The notes under the pieces were generated by a model. The model ran no database searches. It was not told the DNA's origin and saw only the letters and a list, made by a program, of their open reading frames with translations. A stretch of DNA of 64,000 nucleotides from NCBI RefSeq assembly GCF_018687955.1, contig NZ_CP061309.1, positions 799,561 through 863,560 of the forward strand, written 5' to 3'. Both the position numbers and the translations under genes were made by a program. This DNA is from Polynucleobacter ibericus. GTDB taxonomy: Bacteria; Pseudomonadota; Gammaproteobacteria; Burkholderiales; Burkholderiaceae. The first letter of the stretch is position 1. Each line of letters opens with the position of its first letter. Positions 1 to 7,990 of the stretch are shown here, piece after piece.

Positions 1-779
1 GTCATCCACAGCGTCCTTACACCCTAGATTATGTTGGCGCCTTATTTACTGACTTCCACGAGTTGCATGGCGACCGCACATTTGCTGATGATCAATCCAT
101 CATTGGTGGCTTAGCCCGTTTTGAAAACCAACCTTGTATGGTTATTGGTCATCAAAAGGGTCGTGACACTAAAGAGCGTGCTCTGCGTAACTTTGGTATG
201 AGTCGCCCTGAGGGGTATCGCAAAGCCATGCGCTTGATGCGTCTTGCAGAAAAGTTTGGTATTCCGGTGTTTACTTTCGTCGATACGCCAGGTGCATTCC
301 CTGGTATTGATGCAGAAGAGCGCAATCAGTCTGAAGCGATTGGTCGTAACCTCTATGTACAAGCGGAACTCGAAGTACCTATCATCGCTACGATTATTGG
401 CGAGGGTGGTTCTGGTGGCGCTTTAGCGATTGCCATGGGTGATGTGGTCTTGATGTTGCAAAACTCCACTTACTCTGTGATCTCTCCTGAAGGTTGTGCT
501 TCCATCCTATGGAAGACTGCTGATAAGGCTCCAGAGGCTGCTGAGCAGTTAGGTCTTACAGCACAACGCCTTAAGGCTCTAGGTCTGATCGACAAGATTG
601 TGGCTGAGCCGATTGGTGGCGCCCATCGTGATTACGACAATATGATGAGCAATATGCGCAAAGCACTTGCTGAGTCTTTAAAAACCTTTGATGGCATGAA
701 AGTGGATGCATTGCTGGAGCGTCGTCATGAGCGTTTGATGAGTTATGGCAAGTTCAAGGAAATCACAGCAAAGTCCTAA
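1..779 (+). CDS. accA: Acetyl-CoA carboxylase carboxyltransferase alpha subunit (5' truncated by window)
   Basis: Alpha subunit of the carboxyltransferase half of acetyl-CoA carboxylase, which moves the carboxyl group from carboxybiotin to acetyl-CoA in the first step of fatty acid synthesis. The open frame runs in from the left edge (codons from position 3 read [12 protein letters not shown]), so the gene starts outside the window and the TTG at 63 is internal. Typical AccA motifs follow: [25 protein letters not shown], the oxyanion-type [10 protein letters not shown] and [11 protein letters not shown]. The stop is at 777-779. The next gene, tilS, starts inside its last codons, so the two are probably co-transcribed. 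Confidence 0.97.
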   Translation, partial: HPQRPYTLDYVGALFTDFHELHGDRTFADDQSIIGGLARFENQPCMVIGHQKGRDTKERALRNFGMSRPEGYRKAMRLMRLAEKFGIPVFTFVDTPGAFPGIDAEERNQSEAIGRNLYVQAELEVPIIATIIGEGGSGGALAIAMGDVVLMLQNSTYSVISPEGCASILWKTADKAPEAAEQLGLTAQRLKALGLIDKIVAEPIGGAHRDYDNMMSNMRKALAESLKTFDGMKVDALLERRHERLMSYGKFKEITAKS

Positions 780-2079
780 GTCAGGAAAACGAATTGCGGT
801 TGCCTTGAGTGGTGGCCTCGATTCGGTTGTGTTGCTCGACACGGTTTGCAAAGCGCAAGCTCGGAGCAAAAACAAAACTCAAACTCAAACTGAAACTGAA
901 ATCTATGCATTTCATATTCATCATGGTTTGCAAAAACCTGCAGATGATTGGTTGATCTTCTGCGAGAAGCTTGCCAAGCAATACAGGGTCCATTTTGATT
1001 TCAGACTGCTTCATCTCAACGCAGATGAAGCCCAGGGCAATATCGAAGCGAGGGCGAGAGCAGGGCGTTACGAAGCACTCACAGATCTTTGTGAAGAATA
1101 TGGTATCGAAGATCTGCTTTTGGCCCATCATCAAAACGATCAAGCAGAGACAGTGCTTTTGCAACTCCTGCGCGGATCAGGGGTGGCGGGGTTATCAGGT
1201 ATGCCAACCAGTAGAAAAATCAGCTCAGGGGTTCGGGGTAATCAAGGCATCACGCTTTGGCGACCATTCTTGGATCAAAGCCGACAAGAGCTTGAAGCTT
1301 ATGCAAAAGAACATAAGCTCAAGTGGATTGAGGACCCCAGCAATCAAGATCGCAAATACAGACGTAATGCGATTCGTAAAGACATCATTCCAAAATTAGA
1401 AAAGATTCAACCAGAAGCTTTGGCTAATATGGCGCGTAGTGCGGAACTCTTAGGTGAGGCACAAACATTGTTGAATCGTTTGGCACAACTGGATGGGATA
1501 AACATCCTCATTCAAGAACAAGTAAAAGTAATGCCATTACTTGCTTTAGCTAAGAATGACTTGCCAGCAGCTAACAACGTTTTGAGATACTGGTTGCAAA
1601 CGCAGCAATTGGCGATGCCATCTCAAGAGCGCTTACAAGCTTGGTGGCGTGAGCTTGCTAAAGTCAAAGCAGATGCCAAACTCGAGTGGCTGCATGACGA
1701 GAGCAAGATCTATCTATGGCGCGGTATGCTTCAAGTCGGGACCACAGAAGAAGGGCGCTGGGTTTTAAAAACCTTGCCAGTCAACTCCAAGAAACTAGGT
1801 CTTTCAGCTGATTGGGTTAAAGAGGCCCAAGAGAATCAACTAATCACCCTCAGAGAACGCCTAGGCTCCGAGAAGATCCAGATTAAGCCTAAGACCCCGC
1901 GTAAAACGCTCAAAAACCTCTATCAGGAGGCTGATGTGCCGCCCTGGGAGCGTCAGGTACCCTTGCTCTATATCAACGATGAATTGATCGCTGTAGCTGC
2001 GATTGGGCTGAGTTATCCGCACCTCACATCCACGGGAAGGCGAGTACTCCCGGAATGGGTGCAAAACCCTGTAAAATAA
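745..2079 (+). CDS. tilS: tRNA(Ile)-lysidine synthase TilS
   Basis: Modifies C34 of the CAU anticodon of tRNA-Ile2 to lysidine with ATP and lysine, changing both charging and codon reading. The N-terminal PP-loop motif SGGLDS lies at residues 22-27, followed by HIHHGLQ and by [21 protein letters not shown], which are characteristic of the TilS ATPase domain. [11 protein letters not shown] and the C-terminal TilS domain ([11 protein letters not shown]) complete it. The 444 aa length suits the family. The ATG at 745 lies 35 bp inside accA; this overlap is long, but no better start is seen before the PP-loop. Confidence 0.95.
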   Translation: MASSRKSQQSPKSGKRIAVALSGGLDSVVLLDTVCKAQARSKNKTQTQTETEIYAFHIHHGLQKPADDWLIFCEKLAKQYRVHFDFRLLHLNADEAQGNIEARARAGRYEALTDLCEEYGIEDLLLAHHQNDQAETVLLQLLRGSGVAGLSGMPTSRKISSGVRGNQGITLWRPFLDQSRQELEAYAKEHKLKWIEDPSNQDRKYRRNAIRKDIIPKLEKIQPEALANMARSAELLGEAQTLLNRLAQLDGINILIQEQVKVMPLLALAKNDLPAANNVLRYWLQTQQLAMPSQERLQAWWRELAKVKADAKLEWLHDESKIYLWRGMLQVGTTEEGRWVLKTLPVNSKKLGLSADWVKEAQENQLITLRERLGSEKIQIKPKTPRKTLKNLYQEADVPPWERQVPLLYINDELIAVAAIGLSYPHLTSTGRRVLPEWVQNPVK

Positions 2080-2140
2080 GCCCTTTTTAGACCCTCAAGG
2101 AATCATTTCCTTGTTACAGATAGTTAAATAGACGGTTTTT

Positions 2141-3391
2141 ATGGCTCTTATCGTTCATAAATATGGCGGCACCTCAATGGGCTCAACTGAGCGCATTGCC
2201 AATGTCGCCAAACGCGTAGCTAAATGGATGCGCGCTGGCCACCAAGTGGTGGTCGTGCCTTCGGCTATGTCTGGCGAGACCAATCGCCTGCTTGGCCTTG
2301 CAAAAGAGATTAATCCTGATGCAAATCCACGTGAACTCGACCAAATCGCCTCCACTGGTGAGCAAGTCAGTTCTGGATTATTAGCTTTGGCATTAATGCG
2401 TGAAGGTATTGATGCAGTGAGTTACGCTGGCTGGCAGGTCACAGTACACACTGACTCCTCATTTACTAAAGCACGCATTAAGAGTATCGAGAGCGACAAG
2501 ATTTTGAAAGATCTCAATGCAGGTCGCGCAGTTGTGGTTACTGGATTTCAGGGTGTTGATCCTATGGGCAACATTACGACATTAGGTCGCGGCGGTTCTG
2601 ATACATCAGCAGTTGCAATGGCAGCAGCCTTAAAAGCCGATGAGTGTTTGATCTATACCGACGTTGATGGCGTTTACACCACTGACCCACGTGTCTGTGA
2701 AGATGCACGACGCTTAGACAAGATTACTTTTGAAGAGATGCTAGAAATGGCAAGTTTAGGTTCAAAGGTATTGCAGATTCGTTCAGTTGAGTTTGCTGGT
2801 AAGTACAAAGTTAAAACCCGGGTGCTGTCTTCATTGACAGACCCATTGATGCCTTTAGACCAAGAGATGAAGTCGGGCACCTTGATTACATTTGAAGAGG
2901 ACAGCACTATGGAAGCCGCAGTTATTTCCGGCATCGCCTTTGCGCGTGATGAAGCGAAGATTACCGTTCTTGGAGTACCTGATCGTCCAGGTATCGCCTA
3001 TCAAATTCTGGGTCCGATTGCGGATGCCAATATTGATGTAGACATCATTATTCAGAACCAATCCGTTGAAGGTAAGACTGACTTCACATTCACAGTGCCA
3101 CGTGCTGATTATCAAAAAGCATTGGACATTCTGAAGAACACCGTTCAAGCGCATATTGAAGCAAAAGAAATCTCTGGCGATCCAAAGGTGTCTAAAGTTT
3201 CAGTAGTGGGCGTTGGCATGCGTTCACACGTAGGTATCGCTAGCAAGATGTTCCGCACCTTGTCAGAAGAGGGCATCAATATCTTGATGATCTCCACTAG
3301 CGAAATCAAGATCTCAGTGGTGATTGATGAGAAATACATGGAATTGGCTGTACGCGCCTTGCATAAGGCATTTGAGCTGGATCAGAAGTAA
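2141..3391 (+). CDS. lysC: Aspartate kinase
   Basis: Phosphorylates L-aspartate in the cytoplasm, the first step towards lysine, threonine, methionine and diaminopimelate. The N-terminal kinase domain begins with KYGGTSMGS at residues 7-15 and contains FQGVDPMGNITTLGRGGSDTSAVAMAA and TDVDGVYTTDPR (quoted here only as landmarks). Two ACT domains occupy roughly residues 265-416 (ITVLGVPDRPG, VSVVGVGMRSHVG) and are the usual sites of lysine/threonine feedback. The 416 aa length is standard. It is separated from tilS by 61 bp and followed by tRNA-Ser. Confidence 0.96.
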   Translation: MALIVHKYGGTSMGSTERIANVAKRVAKWMRAGHQVVVVPSAMSGETNRLLGLAKEINPDANPRELDQIASTGEQVSSGLLALALMREGIDAVSYAGWQVTVHTDSSFTKARIKSIESDKILKDLNAGRAVVVTGFQGVDPMGNITTLGRGGSDTSAVAMAAALKADECLIYTDVDGVYTTDPRVCEDARRLDKITFEEMLEMASLGSKVLQIRSVEFAGKYKVKTRVLSSLTDPLMPLDQEMKSGTLITFEEDSTMEAAVISGIAFARDEAKITVLGVPDRPGIAYQILGPIADANIDVDIIIQNQSVEGKTDFTFTVPRADYQKALDILKNTVQAHIEAKEISGDPKVSKVSVVGVGMRSHVGIASKMFRTLSEEGINILMISTSEIKISVVIDEKYMELAVRALHKAFELDQK

Positions 3392-3463
3392 GTCAAAAGC
3401 GCAATAAACCCCTCAGAAGCGGTTATCCGTTAAACTGTGGGGCGTTGTAATAGTAAGAAGTAC

Positions 3464-3558
3464 GGAGACGTGGCCGAGCTGGTCGAAGGCACTCCCCTGC
3501 TAAGGGAGCATCGGGGCTAAAACTCTGATCGGAGGTTCGAATCCTCTCGTCTCCGCCA
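3464..3558 (+). tRNA. tRNA-Ser (anticodon GCU)
   Basis: Class II tRNA of 95 nt with encoded CCA. The acceptor stem GGAGACG pairs with CGTCTCC (3548-3554), with discriminator G. The anticodon stem CTCCC/GGGAG encloses loop CTGCTAA, giving anticodon GCT at 3499-3501 (reads AGC/AGU). The long variable arm and the GTTCGAATC T-loop region are present. Its last 15 bp recur at 6416-6430, marking it as a probable integration site. Confidence 0.97.
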
Positions 3559-3700
3559 GCACTTTTGGCATTTTTTCCTCTTTTTACTATATGCAACATA
3601 GACTTAGCCCCTTAACCGGGGCTTTTTCTTTATTGCTCCCGCTTACCAGTACGCTTACCACCCAAATAATATGTGGTTGTAGATATGTGGCCAATACCAT
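3544..3700 (+). repeat. Left copy of tRNA-Ser-end direct repeat (attL-like)
   Basis: Begins with the last 15 bp of tRNA-Ser (CTCTCGTCTCCGCCA), continues through the terminator, and extends to about the GTGG...CAAT block near 3700. The same series of blocks (ACTTTTGGCATTTTTTCC, TTTTTACTATATGCAACA, CCGGGGCTTTTTCTTT, TACGCTTACCA) recurs at 6416-6570 at an offset of about 2,872 bp. Small indels and substitutions indicate the copies have diverged. The 3' boundary is approximate. Confidence 0.85.
3606..3630 (+). terminator. Rho-independent terminator of tRNA-Ser
   Basis: Stem AGCCCC (3606-3611) pairs with GGGGCT (3618-3623), with loop TTAACC, followed by TTTTCTT. It lies about 48 bp downstream of tRNA-Ser. 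A second copy lies at 6478-6503. Confidence 0.85.
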
Positions 3701-3798
3701 TTAAGCCAATAATCGCTTGTTGCATCTTGGCAGCATGGTTAATTAATTGAATACACTAGATTTCAATATAAAAGCCAAAATCGTGTCTTATCCAATTT

Positions 3799-4566
3799 AT
3801 GAAACTTCATGTACTGAGTGATTTGCATCTAGAGTTTGCTGACTTTACCCCTGCATCAAATACGGCAGATGTGATTGTTCTGGCGGGTGATATCGGCCTT
3901 CGCGCGGAAGGTGTAACTTGGGCCAGGAAATCTTTTCCGGATCAAGAAATTATTTATGTGGCTGGCAACCATGAGTTCTATGGTTCTCAGCGTTCTCATG
4001 TCATTGAGGACATCCAAAATACATGCGCAGAAAACGACATTCATTTCCTTGATGACTATGGGATTGAGTTACATGATTCGCAGTTAAATACTCCCGTCCG
4101 CTTTTTGGGAGCTACGTTATGGACGGACTTTTTATTATTTGGCGAAGATCTTCAATCTAAATGCTTATCGTATGGCGAGCTTTACTTAAATGACTTCAGA
4201 AGAATCCGTGACGGAGGTAGAAATTTTTCCCCAAAAAAGTCTATCCAATTGCATGAAAAGTCACTGGCTTGGTTGCAAAAAGAGTTAGAGAGTCCCTTTA
4301 AAGGCAAGACGGTAGTGGTTACTCATCATCTACCCTCAATGAGCTCAGTAGCAGAGCGATATAAACCGGATCTACTATCCGCCTGTTTTTCATCCGAGTT
4401 AGCCCATCTCTTTGGAAAGATGTCTCTATGGATTCATGGGCATACACATGATTCCTGTGATTATGAAATGAATGGCACTAGGGTGGTTTGTAATCCTCGC
4501 GGTTATGTGCGATCTAACCATGCTGAGAACCCAGCATTTAATCCATCTTTGATAATTGAAATCTAG
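3799..4566 (+). CDS. Calcineurin-like metallophosphoesterase
   Basis: Predicted cytoplasmic dinuclear-metal phosphoesterase; the substrate is unknown. The five family motifs are visible in order: DLHLE (residues 8-12), GDIG (about 31-34), GNHEF (about 56-60), THH (about 175) and GHTH (about 214-217). Length 255 aa, no signal peptide or membrane segment. The ATG at 3799 is preceded by AT-rich sequence with no strong ribosome binding site. It sits between tRNA-Ser and the convergent hipA inside the tRNA-bounded islet, so it may be cargo. I considered PlcP, the phosphate-starvation phospholipase C, but nothing in the sequence distinguishes it from generic members. Confidence 0.85.
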   Translation: MKLHVLSDLHLEFADFTPASNTADVIVLAGDIGLRAEGVTWARKSFPDQEIIYVAGNHEFYGSQRSHVIEDIQNTCAENDIHFLDDYGIELHDSQLNTPVRFLGATLWTDFLLFGEDLQSKCLSYGELYLNDFRRIRDGGRNFSPKKSIQLHEKSLAWLQKELESPFKGKTVVVTHHLPSMSSVAERYKPDLLSACFSSELAHLFGKMSLWIHGHTHDSCDYEMNGTRVVCNPRGYVRSNHAENPAFNPSLIIEI

Positions 4567-4595
4567 TTACCCACCATACGCTTCATAATGAGAGC

Positions 4596-5903
4596 TTAGT
4601 TTTTGGCTAGGGTCTTGATTAATTCAGGGCTGCAAATATCATCGATACGTCTAAAGGCTAGAGAGATTTCTTCGATTTGAACTGCAGCAATTCCAAGGCT
4701 TTCAAAGTGTGTTTTCCATTGCCTAGTTACTCGCCATACACGATCGATAATGTCGCATGCTTGCTGTGCGGATAGGCCAAAGCGCTCTTTGGCACCATAG
4801 GCATTATCTAGTGTGGCCAATTTACCTTGTGGTCCAACGCCTAGATGTTGATAACGCTCACTTGCAATGACTGCATGAGGCATCACGTCATAGAGTGGAC
4901 TCAAGCTCCAGCCTTTAAGCGCGTGGCTCCATAAGAATGCATGATTGCGTAGATGATCATCATCGTTACTAACAAAAATATTAAAGATCATGCGTGCATA
5001 TAGTTCTTCAATATCAGCTTTGACTACTTGAACTACGCAATATCTGCGGATGGCATCCGCAATATCCATATAGCTTTTTGTATTGGATTCTGATTCGTGA
5101 CAGGCAACTAAGGTGAGGGCGCTAACGACATGATTACGAACTTCTATTGGCCGAGCAAAAGCAGTCCAAGAGCGATCAAAGCGTTTGACCATCAACACTT
5201 TTTTCTTGCCAACTTGTTCTAATTGAGTTTGCGCTACATTAAGACCGGCTAACTGCGCAAGTTTGAGTGTGGCGTATTCAATGCTTGGTACATCTAAAGC
5301 GCCATCTTTATTACCTGGGAACTTAGCCATCCATAAAATGTTTTCATCATCGCGCACGCTTGCCTTAGGACGCATGCCCCCAAGACCGCTACCCACAATC
5401 AAAATTTTGGATAGTGCTTCTGATACCGGCAAGCCCGCCTCAATCTTCTGTGCACCCTCGAGTACGTATGACAGATTGTGAATACTTTCATGAGCAGGGC
5501 GCTCCTCTTGATCTAAAGAAGACCGAATGTCTAAAGCCCCAACACGATCACTGCCTGCTTCGAGTAGATAGGTTGATTCTGGCAGGCTATTGGCTGGAAC
5601 CTTAAGCCTAGCTTCAATCACTCTTCTTCCCCAAGAATCAGGAGCAGCATCCCGAATTCCACCAAAAGCCTCTAAGCCGTTAGGTGGAATGAGGCGTTTA
5701 CCTTTGATCTCACTTTTACTCCTAAGACTAAGGGCGACTGGATCCACTTCTTGTGCGTTGCTCCTATCTAAGTAACGCAAGCCATAAGCAAATGATGAGG
5801 TAATGAGTCTTGAGCCTTCTTCATCTACTTGCAGTTGACCTGCTGGTACAAATTGCCCATCAAGATTGGCAAAGACAAAAAGATCCTTAGTGGTATTGGC
5901 CAT
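4596..5903 (-). CDS. hipA: HipA-family serine/threonine kinase toxin
   Basis: Toxin kinase of a type II HipBA module; characterised HipA proteins phosphorylate glutamyl-tRNA synthetase or other translation targets and cause growth arrest. The N-terminal HipA domain (residues ~10-110) is followed by the kinase fold: SGLGGMRPKA (~173-182) corresponds to the ejectable P-loop region, and NDDDHLRNHAF (~311-321) carries the catalytic Asp and Asn in the family NxDxHxxN pattern. LSPLYDVMP follows, as in E. coli HipA. Length 435 aa, close to E. coli HipA (440). Its start codon overlaps the hipB stop by one base (TGATG), indicating translational coupling. Confidence 0.93.
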   Translation of the reverse strand: MANTTKDLFVFANLDGQFVPAGQLQVDEEGSRLITSSFAYGLRYLDRSNAQEVDPVALSLRSKSEIKGKRLIPPNGLEAFGGIRDAAPDSWGRRVIEARLKVPANSLPESTYLLEAGSDRVGALDIRSSLDQEERPAHESIHNLSYVLEGAQKIEAGLPVSEALSKILIVGSGLGGMRPKASVRDDENILWMAKFPGNKDGALDVPSIEYATLKLAQLAGLNVAQTQLEQVGKKKVLMVKRFDRSWTAFARPIEVRNHVVSALTLVACHESESNTKSYMDIADAIRRYCVVQVVKADIEELYARMIFNIFVSNDDDHLRNHAFLWSHALKGWSLSPLYDVMPHAVIASERYQHLGVGPQGKLATLDNAYGAKERFGLSAQQACDIIDRVWRVTRQWKTHFESLGIAAVQIEEISLAFRRIDDICSPELIKTLAKN

Positions 5904-6259
5904 CAGAAATCAAGCGCTTTCATTTCCGCTGCACTTAAATCACGCACGCGTTGTGGACGTGAGCGACGCTCTAAAGCAATGATCGCAGGATCATCTCCGC
6001 TTAAGAGTTGCAACAAGTTCATGCCTGGAGCGATTGCATCTAAGTAACGCAGGAGCGCACCAACGGCTACACCAGGATCACCCTTTTCAATGCGCTGTGC
6101 AGTGGCGCGAGATAGGCCGGCACGGATTGCTGCTTCACCTTGGCGAACACGACGCGCAAGACGCAAAGAAACAAGGCATTGCGCTATTTCAGCGGATTGG
6201 CCAAGTTGCTTTGATGCTAGGGTCAGTTCTTGATCTACGCGCATAGTTGCCTCATGCAT
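5903..6259 (-). CDS. hipB: HipB-like XRE-family antitoxin
   Basis: Helix-turn-helix antitoxin expected to bind HipA and repress the operon. The HTH spans roughly residues 30-80 (RVRQGEAAIRAGLSRATAQRIEKG), the standard Cro/CI arrangement; the preceding MHEATMRVDQELTLASKQLG is a short N-terminal extension. The ATG at 6259 is used; MRVDQEL at 6244 is an alternative. At 118 aa it is longer than E. coli HipB (88 aa), with the extra length at both ends. The upstream region contains two matching palindromes suited to a dimeric repressor. Confidence 0.88.
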   Translation of the reverse strand: MHEATMRVDQELTLASKQLGQSAEIAQCLVSLRLARRVRQGEAAIRAGLSRATAQRIEKGDPGVAVGALLRYLDAIAPGMNLLQLLSGDDPAIIALERRSRPQRVRDLSAAEMKALDF

Positions 6260-6315
6260 TTTGTTAAGTATGAGGCTTTAATATACCTGTTTATACGCCA
6301 TAGGTCAATAAATAT

Positions 6316-6331
6316 GACTCATAAATGAGTC
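6316..6331. promoter_or_regulatory. Candidate HipB operator O1
   Basis: Perfect 16-bp palindrome GACTCATAAATGAGTC, 57 bp upstream of the hipB start. It shares the pattern ACTYAT-N2-ATRAGT with a second palindrome whose centre is 31 bp away, about three helical turns, so two repressor dimers could sit on the same face of the DNA. Confidence 0.7.
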
Positions 6332-6346
6332 TTTAAGTGATTTAAT

Positions 6347-6362
6347 TACTTATTTATAAGTC
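6347..6362. promoter_or_regulatory. Candidate HipB operator O2
   Basis: TACTTATTTATAAGTC, with perfect arms ACTTAT/ATAAGT, is the second copy of the palindrome at 6316-6331. It lies between the hipB promoter region and the right tRNA-end repeat, so it belongs to the islet. Confidence 0.65.
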
Positions 6363-6415
6363 ATTTAATGGTTTATAGTAGAAAATGTAGGCTTGTAATT
6401 CCGTTAAAGGGACAT

Positions 6416-6570
6416 CTCTCGTCTCCGCCATCACTTTTGGCATTTTTTCCGCTTTTTACTATATGCAACAGTGACTTAGCCCCCCCTAACCGGGGCTTTT
6501 TCTTTAATACTCCCGCTTACCGGTACGCTTACCACTCAAATAATATTTGATTCCAGACATGTGGCTAATG
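6416..6570 (+). repeat. Right copy of tRNA-Ser-end direct repeat (attR-like)
   Basis: CTCTCGTCTCCGCCA repeats exactly the last 15 bp of tRNA-Ser but has no tRNA body in front of it. The following ~140 bp match the DNA downstream of the real tRNA (ACTTTTGGCATTTTTTCC, ACTATATGCAACA, terminator, CCCGCTTACC, TACGCTTACCA, CAAATAATAT, CATGTGGC) with scattered differences. It forms the right edge of the HipBA islet. Confidence 0.85.
6478..6503 (+). terminator. Duplicated copy of the tRNA-Ser terminator
   Basis: AGCCCC...GGGGCT stem followed by TTTTTCTTT, homologous to 3606-3630 but with a longer C run in the left arm. No transcription unit in front of it is evident, consistent with it being part of the duplicated attachment region. 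Confidence 0.7.
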
Positions 6571-6660
6571 CAGTGGAAGCTATGAATCTCTTATTTCACT
6601 AAAAGATCAATAGAGCTTGCTTGCTGCGCAGATGGGTAATAAGCGAAATGAAGTGAAGAC

Positions 6661-6840
6661 TTAATTTTCTAGGTCTTCACTACCTTCATCAATCTTGTAA
6701 TGAAACTCTGGTTTTTTAGTAGCCGCTGCCACCGCTTTGCTTTTATCTACATGCGCTGCATCAGTTAAGTAGCACCACCCAAAAAATGGGATTGGTTCTT
6801 GTGCCGCTTTTTCTCTGTCTTCAGTGGTAAATGTGGTCAT
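6661..6840 (-). CDS. Small hypothetical protein
   Basis: Frame encoding about 59 aa from MTTFTTEDREK to GSEDLEN. It is mostly polar with a central aromatic patch (PFFGWCYL) and a Lys/Ala-rich stretch; no signal or membrane segment and no known domain recognised. I chose ATG at 6838-6840 because GGGGG (6846-6850) lies 5 nt upstream; ATG 6843 and TTG 6852 are less well placed. It sits just outside the HipBA islet, with a long nested hairpin upstream (6868-6936) that would fall in its leader. Whether it is expressed is unknown. Confidence 0.45.
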   Translation of the reverse strand: MTTFTTEDREKAAQEPIPFFGWCYLTDAAHVDKSKAVAAATKKPEFHYKIDEGSEDLEN

Positions 6841-6867
6841 CATTGCCCCCAAAATTAAGGAATGGTT

Positions 6868-6936
6868 ACTTATGGGCTGTTAGAGCAAGCTGAGGAGACC
6901 GGAAAGGAGCAGAATTGCTCTTCATCTCCCATAAGT
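6868..6936. other. Nested inverted repeat (possible structured RNA or leader element)
   Basis: Outer arms ACTTATGGG (6868-6876) and CCCATAAGT (6928-6936) are perfectly complementary over 9 bp. Inside them GAGCAA (6883-6888) and TTGCTC (6915-6920) form a second perfect 6-bp stem around a purine-rich loop of about 26 nt. There is no T-tract on either side, so it is not a simple terminator. It lies 28 bp upstream of the 6661-6840 minus-strand ORF and about 200 bp before the next plus-strand gene. Confidence 0.5.
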
Positions 6937-7069
6937 AGGCTTTCAGTGTGAGCTGATTAATGTGACATTTCTATCTCAGATTGAAATATTTTTTTAATAA
7001 ATTTTAAGAGGTGAAATTGTAATATTTGGGCTTGATATCAAGACCTCAAATATGACAATGACATTTAAA

Positions 7070-7087
7070 AATTCATATAGCTGTCAT
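7070..7087 (+). promoter_or_regulatory. Candidate PhoB box upstream of the 7142 operon
   Basis: AATTCAT-ATAG-CTGTCAT: two 7-mers at 11-bp period, the second matching the PhoB half-site consensus CTGTCAT exactly and the first at four of seven positions. TATAAA at 7087-7092 is a possible -10. A nearby ATGACAT at 7058-7064 is one base out of phase. This is the second weakest of the Pho-like sites in the cluster. Confidence 0.5.
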
Positions 7088-7141
7088 ATAAAAAGAAGAG
7101 CATCACAGTCAAGTTCAATGGCAAATTGAAGGAGATAGAAA

Positions 7142-7384
7142 ATGCAAGATCAAAACCTCAATGACAAGGTTATTCATTTAAGAAGAATGGCTGCAGAGCA
7201 TTTTCAAAAAGCAGCATGGAATCAATTATTGGCTTTAGATAATTATCAACAGAATAATCTCTTAGCTGCCGAACGTTTTGCCCAACTCTCTTTTGATGAT
7301 CAGATGAATGGGGTGGAGTGCGCAGAACTGGCCGATGCTGAGTCACTGGTATTGCTAGATCTCAATATTGAGGGGGGATATTGA
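7142..7384 (+). CDS. Small hypothetical protein, first gene of a two-gene operon
   Basis: 80 aa, acidic, Gln/Ala/Leu-rich and probably helical; no signal peptide, membrane segment or recognised domain. A strong ribosome binding site (GAAGGAGATAGAAA) precedes the ATG. The stop TGA at 7382-7384 overlaps the TTG start of the next gene (TTGA), so the pair is translationally coupled. A Pho-box-like site lies about 55 bp upstream, placing it at the edge of the proposed phosphate-responsive cluster. Function not recognised. Confidence 0.7.
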   Translation: MQDQNLNDKVIHLRRMAAEHFQKAAWNQLLALDNYQQNNLLAAERFAQLSFDDQMNGVECAELADAESLVLLDLNIEGGY

Positions 7385-7989
7385 ATATTGCCAATTCATT
7401 ATCCTGGCTCGCTAGCTCTATTGTGAAGAAAACATTTCTTTTATGTTTGCTAATAGGCGCTCAATCTTGTTTTGCAGTCACAGAGCTACCCCCTTATGAT
7501 TTACAGGTATTTATAGAAAAAGCGGGAGCAGCTTTTAAGGTACAAGCAAGCTACTTAGCGCCAGTTAGCCAGTGCGAGGCATATACCTTTTTGACAGATT
7601 ATGAGGACGTAAAAACGACCCCGGGAATTGTTGAATCTAAGATACGCAGAAGAAATGGTAATAAGGTTACTGTTGAAAGGCTCATTGAGGAGCGGGTTTT
7701 ATTATTCCCGATTCAACTGCGTTATGAATTAGAGTTTACGGAGCTACCTCAGCAGGGTCTAAATTTCATACAGATTAAAGGCGATAACAAAGCCTTTTCT
7801 GGTACATGGAGACTGCATAGCAATGAGAGGGGCGTGCTGGTGCGATATTCCAGCATCATGGAGCCAGATTCTGTCATTCCAAATGGGGTCATAGAATATT
7901 TCATGAGAAATAATATTCGGAAGGGTTTTGAAATGATGGCTGAGGGAATGGAGCGCAGCCGCGACACTCTGAGTTTGGCCTGTAAATAG
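7381..7989 (+). CDS. Exported START/SRPBCC-like (polyketide cyclase/COQ10-type) protein
   Basis: A signal peptide covers about residues 1-33 (VKKTFLLCLLIGAQSCFA), with cleavage likely after SCFA. The mature part resembles the SRPBCC/coenzyme Q-binding fold: AYTFLTDYEDVKTTPGIVESK, then ERVLLFPIQLRYELEF and a C-terminal amphipathic helix (IEYFMRNNIRKGFEMMAEGMER). Such proteins bind hydrophobic ligands such as lipids or quinones, here presumably in the periplasm. It starts at TTG 7381 within the stop of the upstream gene, with GAGGGGGG just upstream. The lipid-binding role is inferred from the fold and its lipid-gene neighbours. Confidence 0.65.
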   Translation: MNIANSLSWLASSIVKKTFLLCLLIGAQSCFAVTELPPYDLQVFIEKAGAAFKVQASYLAPVSQCEAYTFLTDYEDVKTTPGIVESKIRRRNGNKVTVERLIEERVLLFPIQLRYELEFTELPQQGLNFIQIKGDNKAFSGTWRLHSNERGVLVRYSSIMEPDSVIPNGVIEYFMRNNIRKGFEMMAEGMERSRDTLSLACK

Positions 7990-7990
7990 C

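Larger units (their letters stand above)
3559..6430. mobile_element. Putative integrated islet at tRNA-Ser carrying a phosphoesterase and HipBA
   Basis: The 2.9 kb between the two copies of the tRNA-Ser 3' end holds only three genes: a metallophosphoesterase (+) and a HipB/HipA pair (-). The tRNA-end duplication is the classic footprint of site-specific integration. No integrase or excisionase gene is present, so this is either a decayed element, an element mobilised in trans, or the product of duplication and recombination. The duplication also covers the terminator and about 110 bp of flank, which a simple single-crossover integration would not by itself create unless the incoming DNA carried a homologous flank. 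Confidence 0.65.

Noticed and set aside
63..779. accA starting at TTG 63
   Set aside because: The frame is open to the left edge and codons before 63 encode typical AccA sequence, so the gene continues upstream of the window.
3799..4566. PlcP phospholipase C of phosphate-starvation lipid remodelling
   Set aside because: It is a generic metallophosphoesterase, lies in the HipBA islet and has no Pho box; the resemblance is only at superfamily level.
3559..6430. Integrase or transposase within the tRNA-Ser islet
   Set aside because: All six frames were read; only the phosphoesterase, hipA and hipB have coherent proteins.
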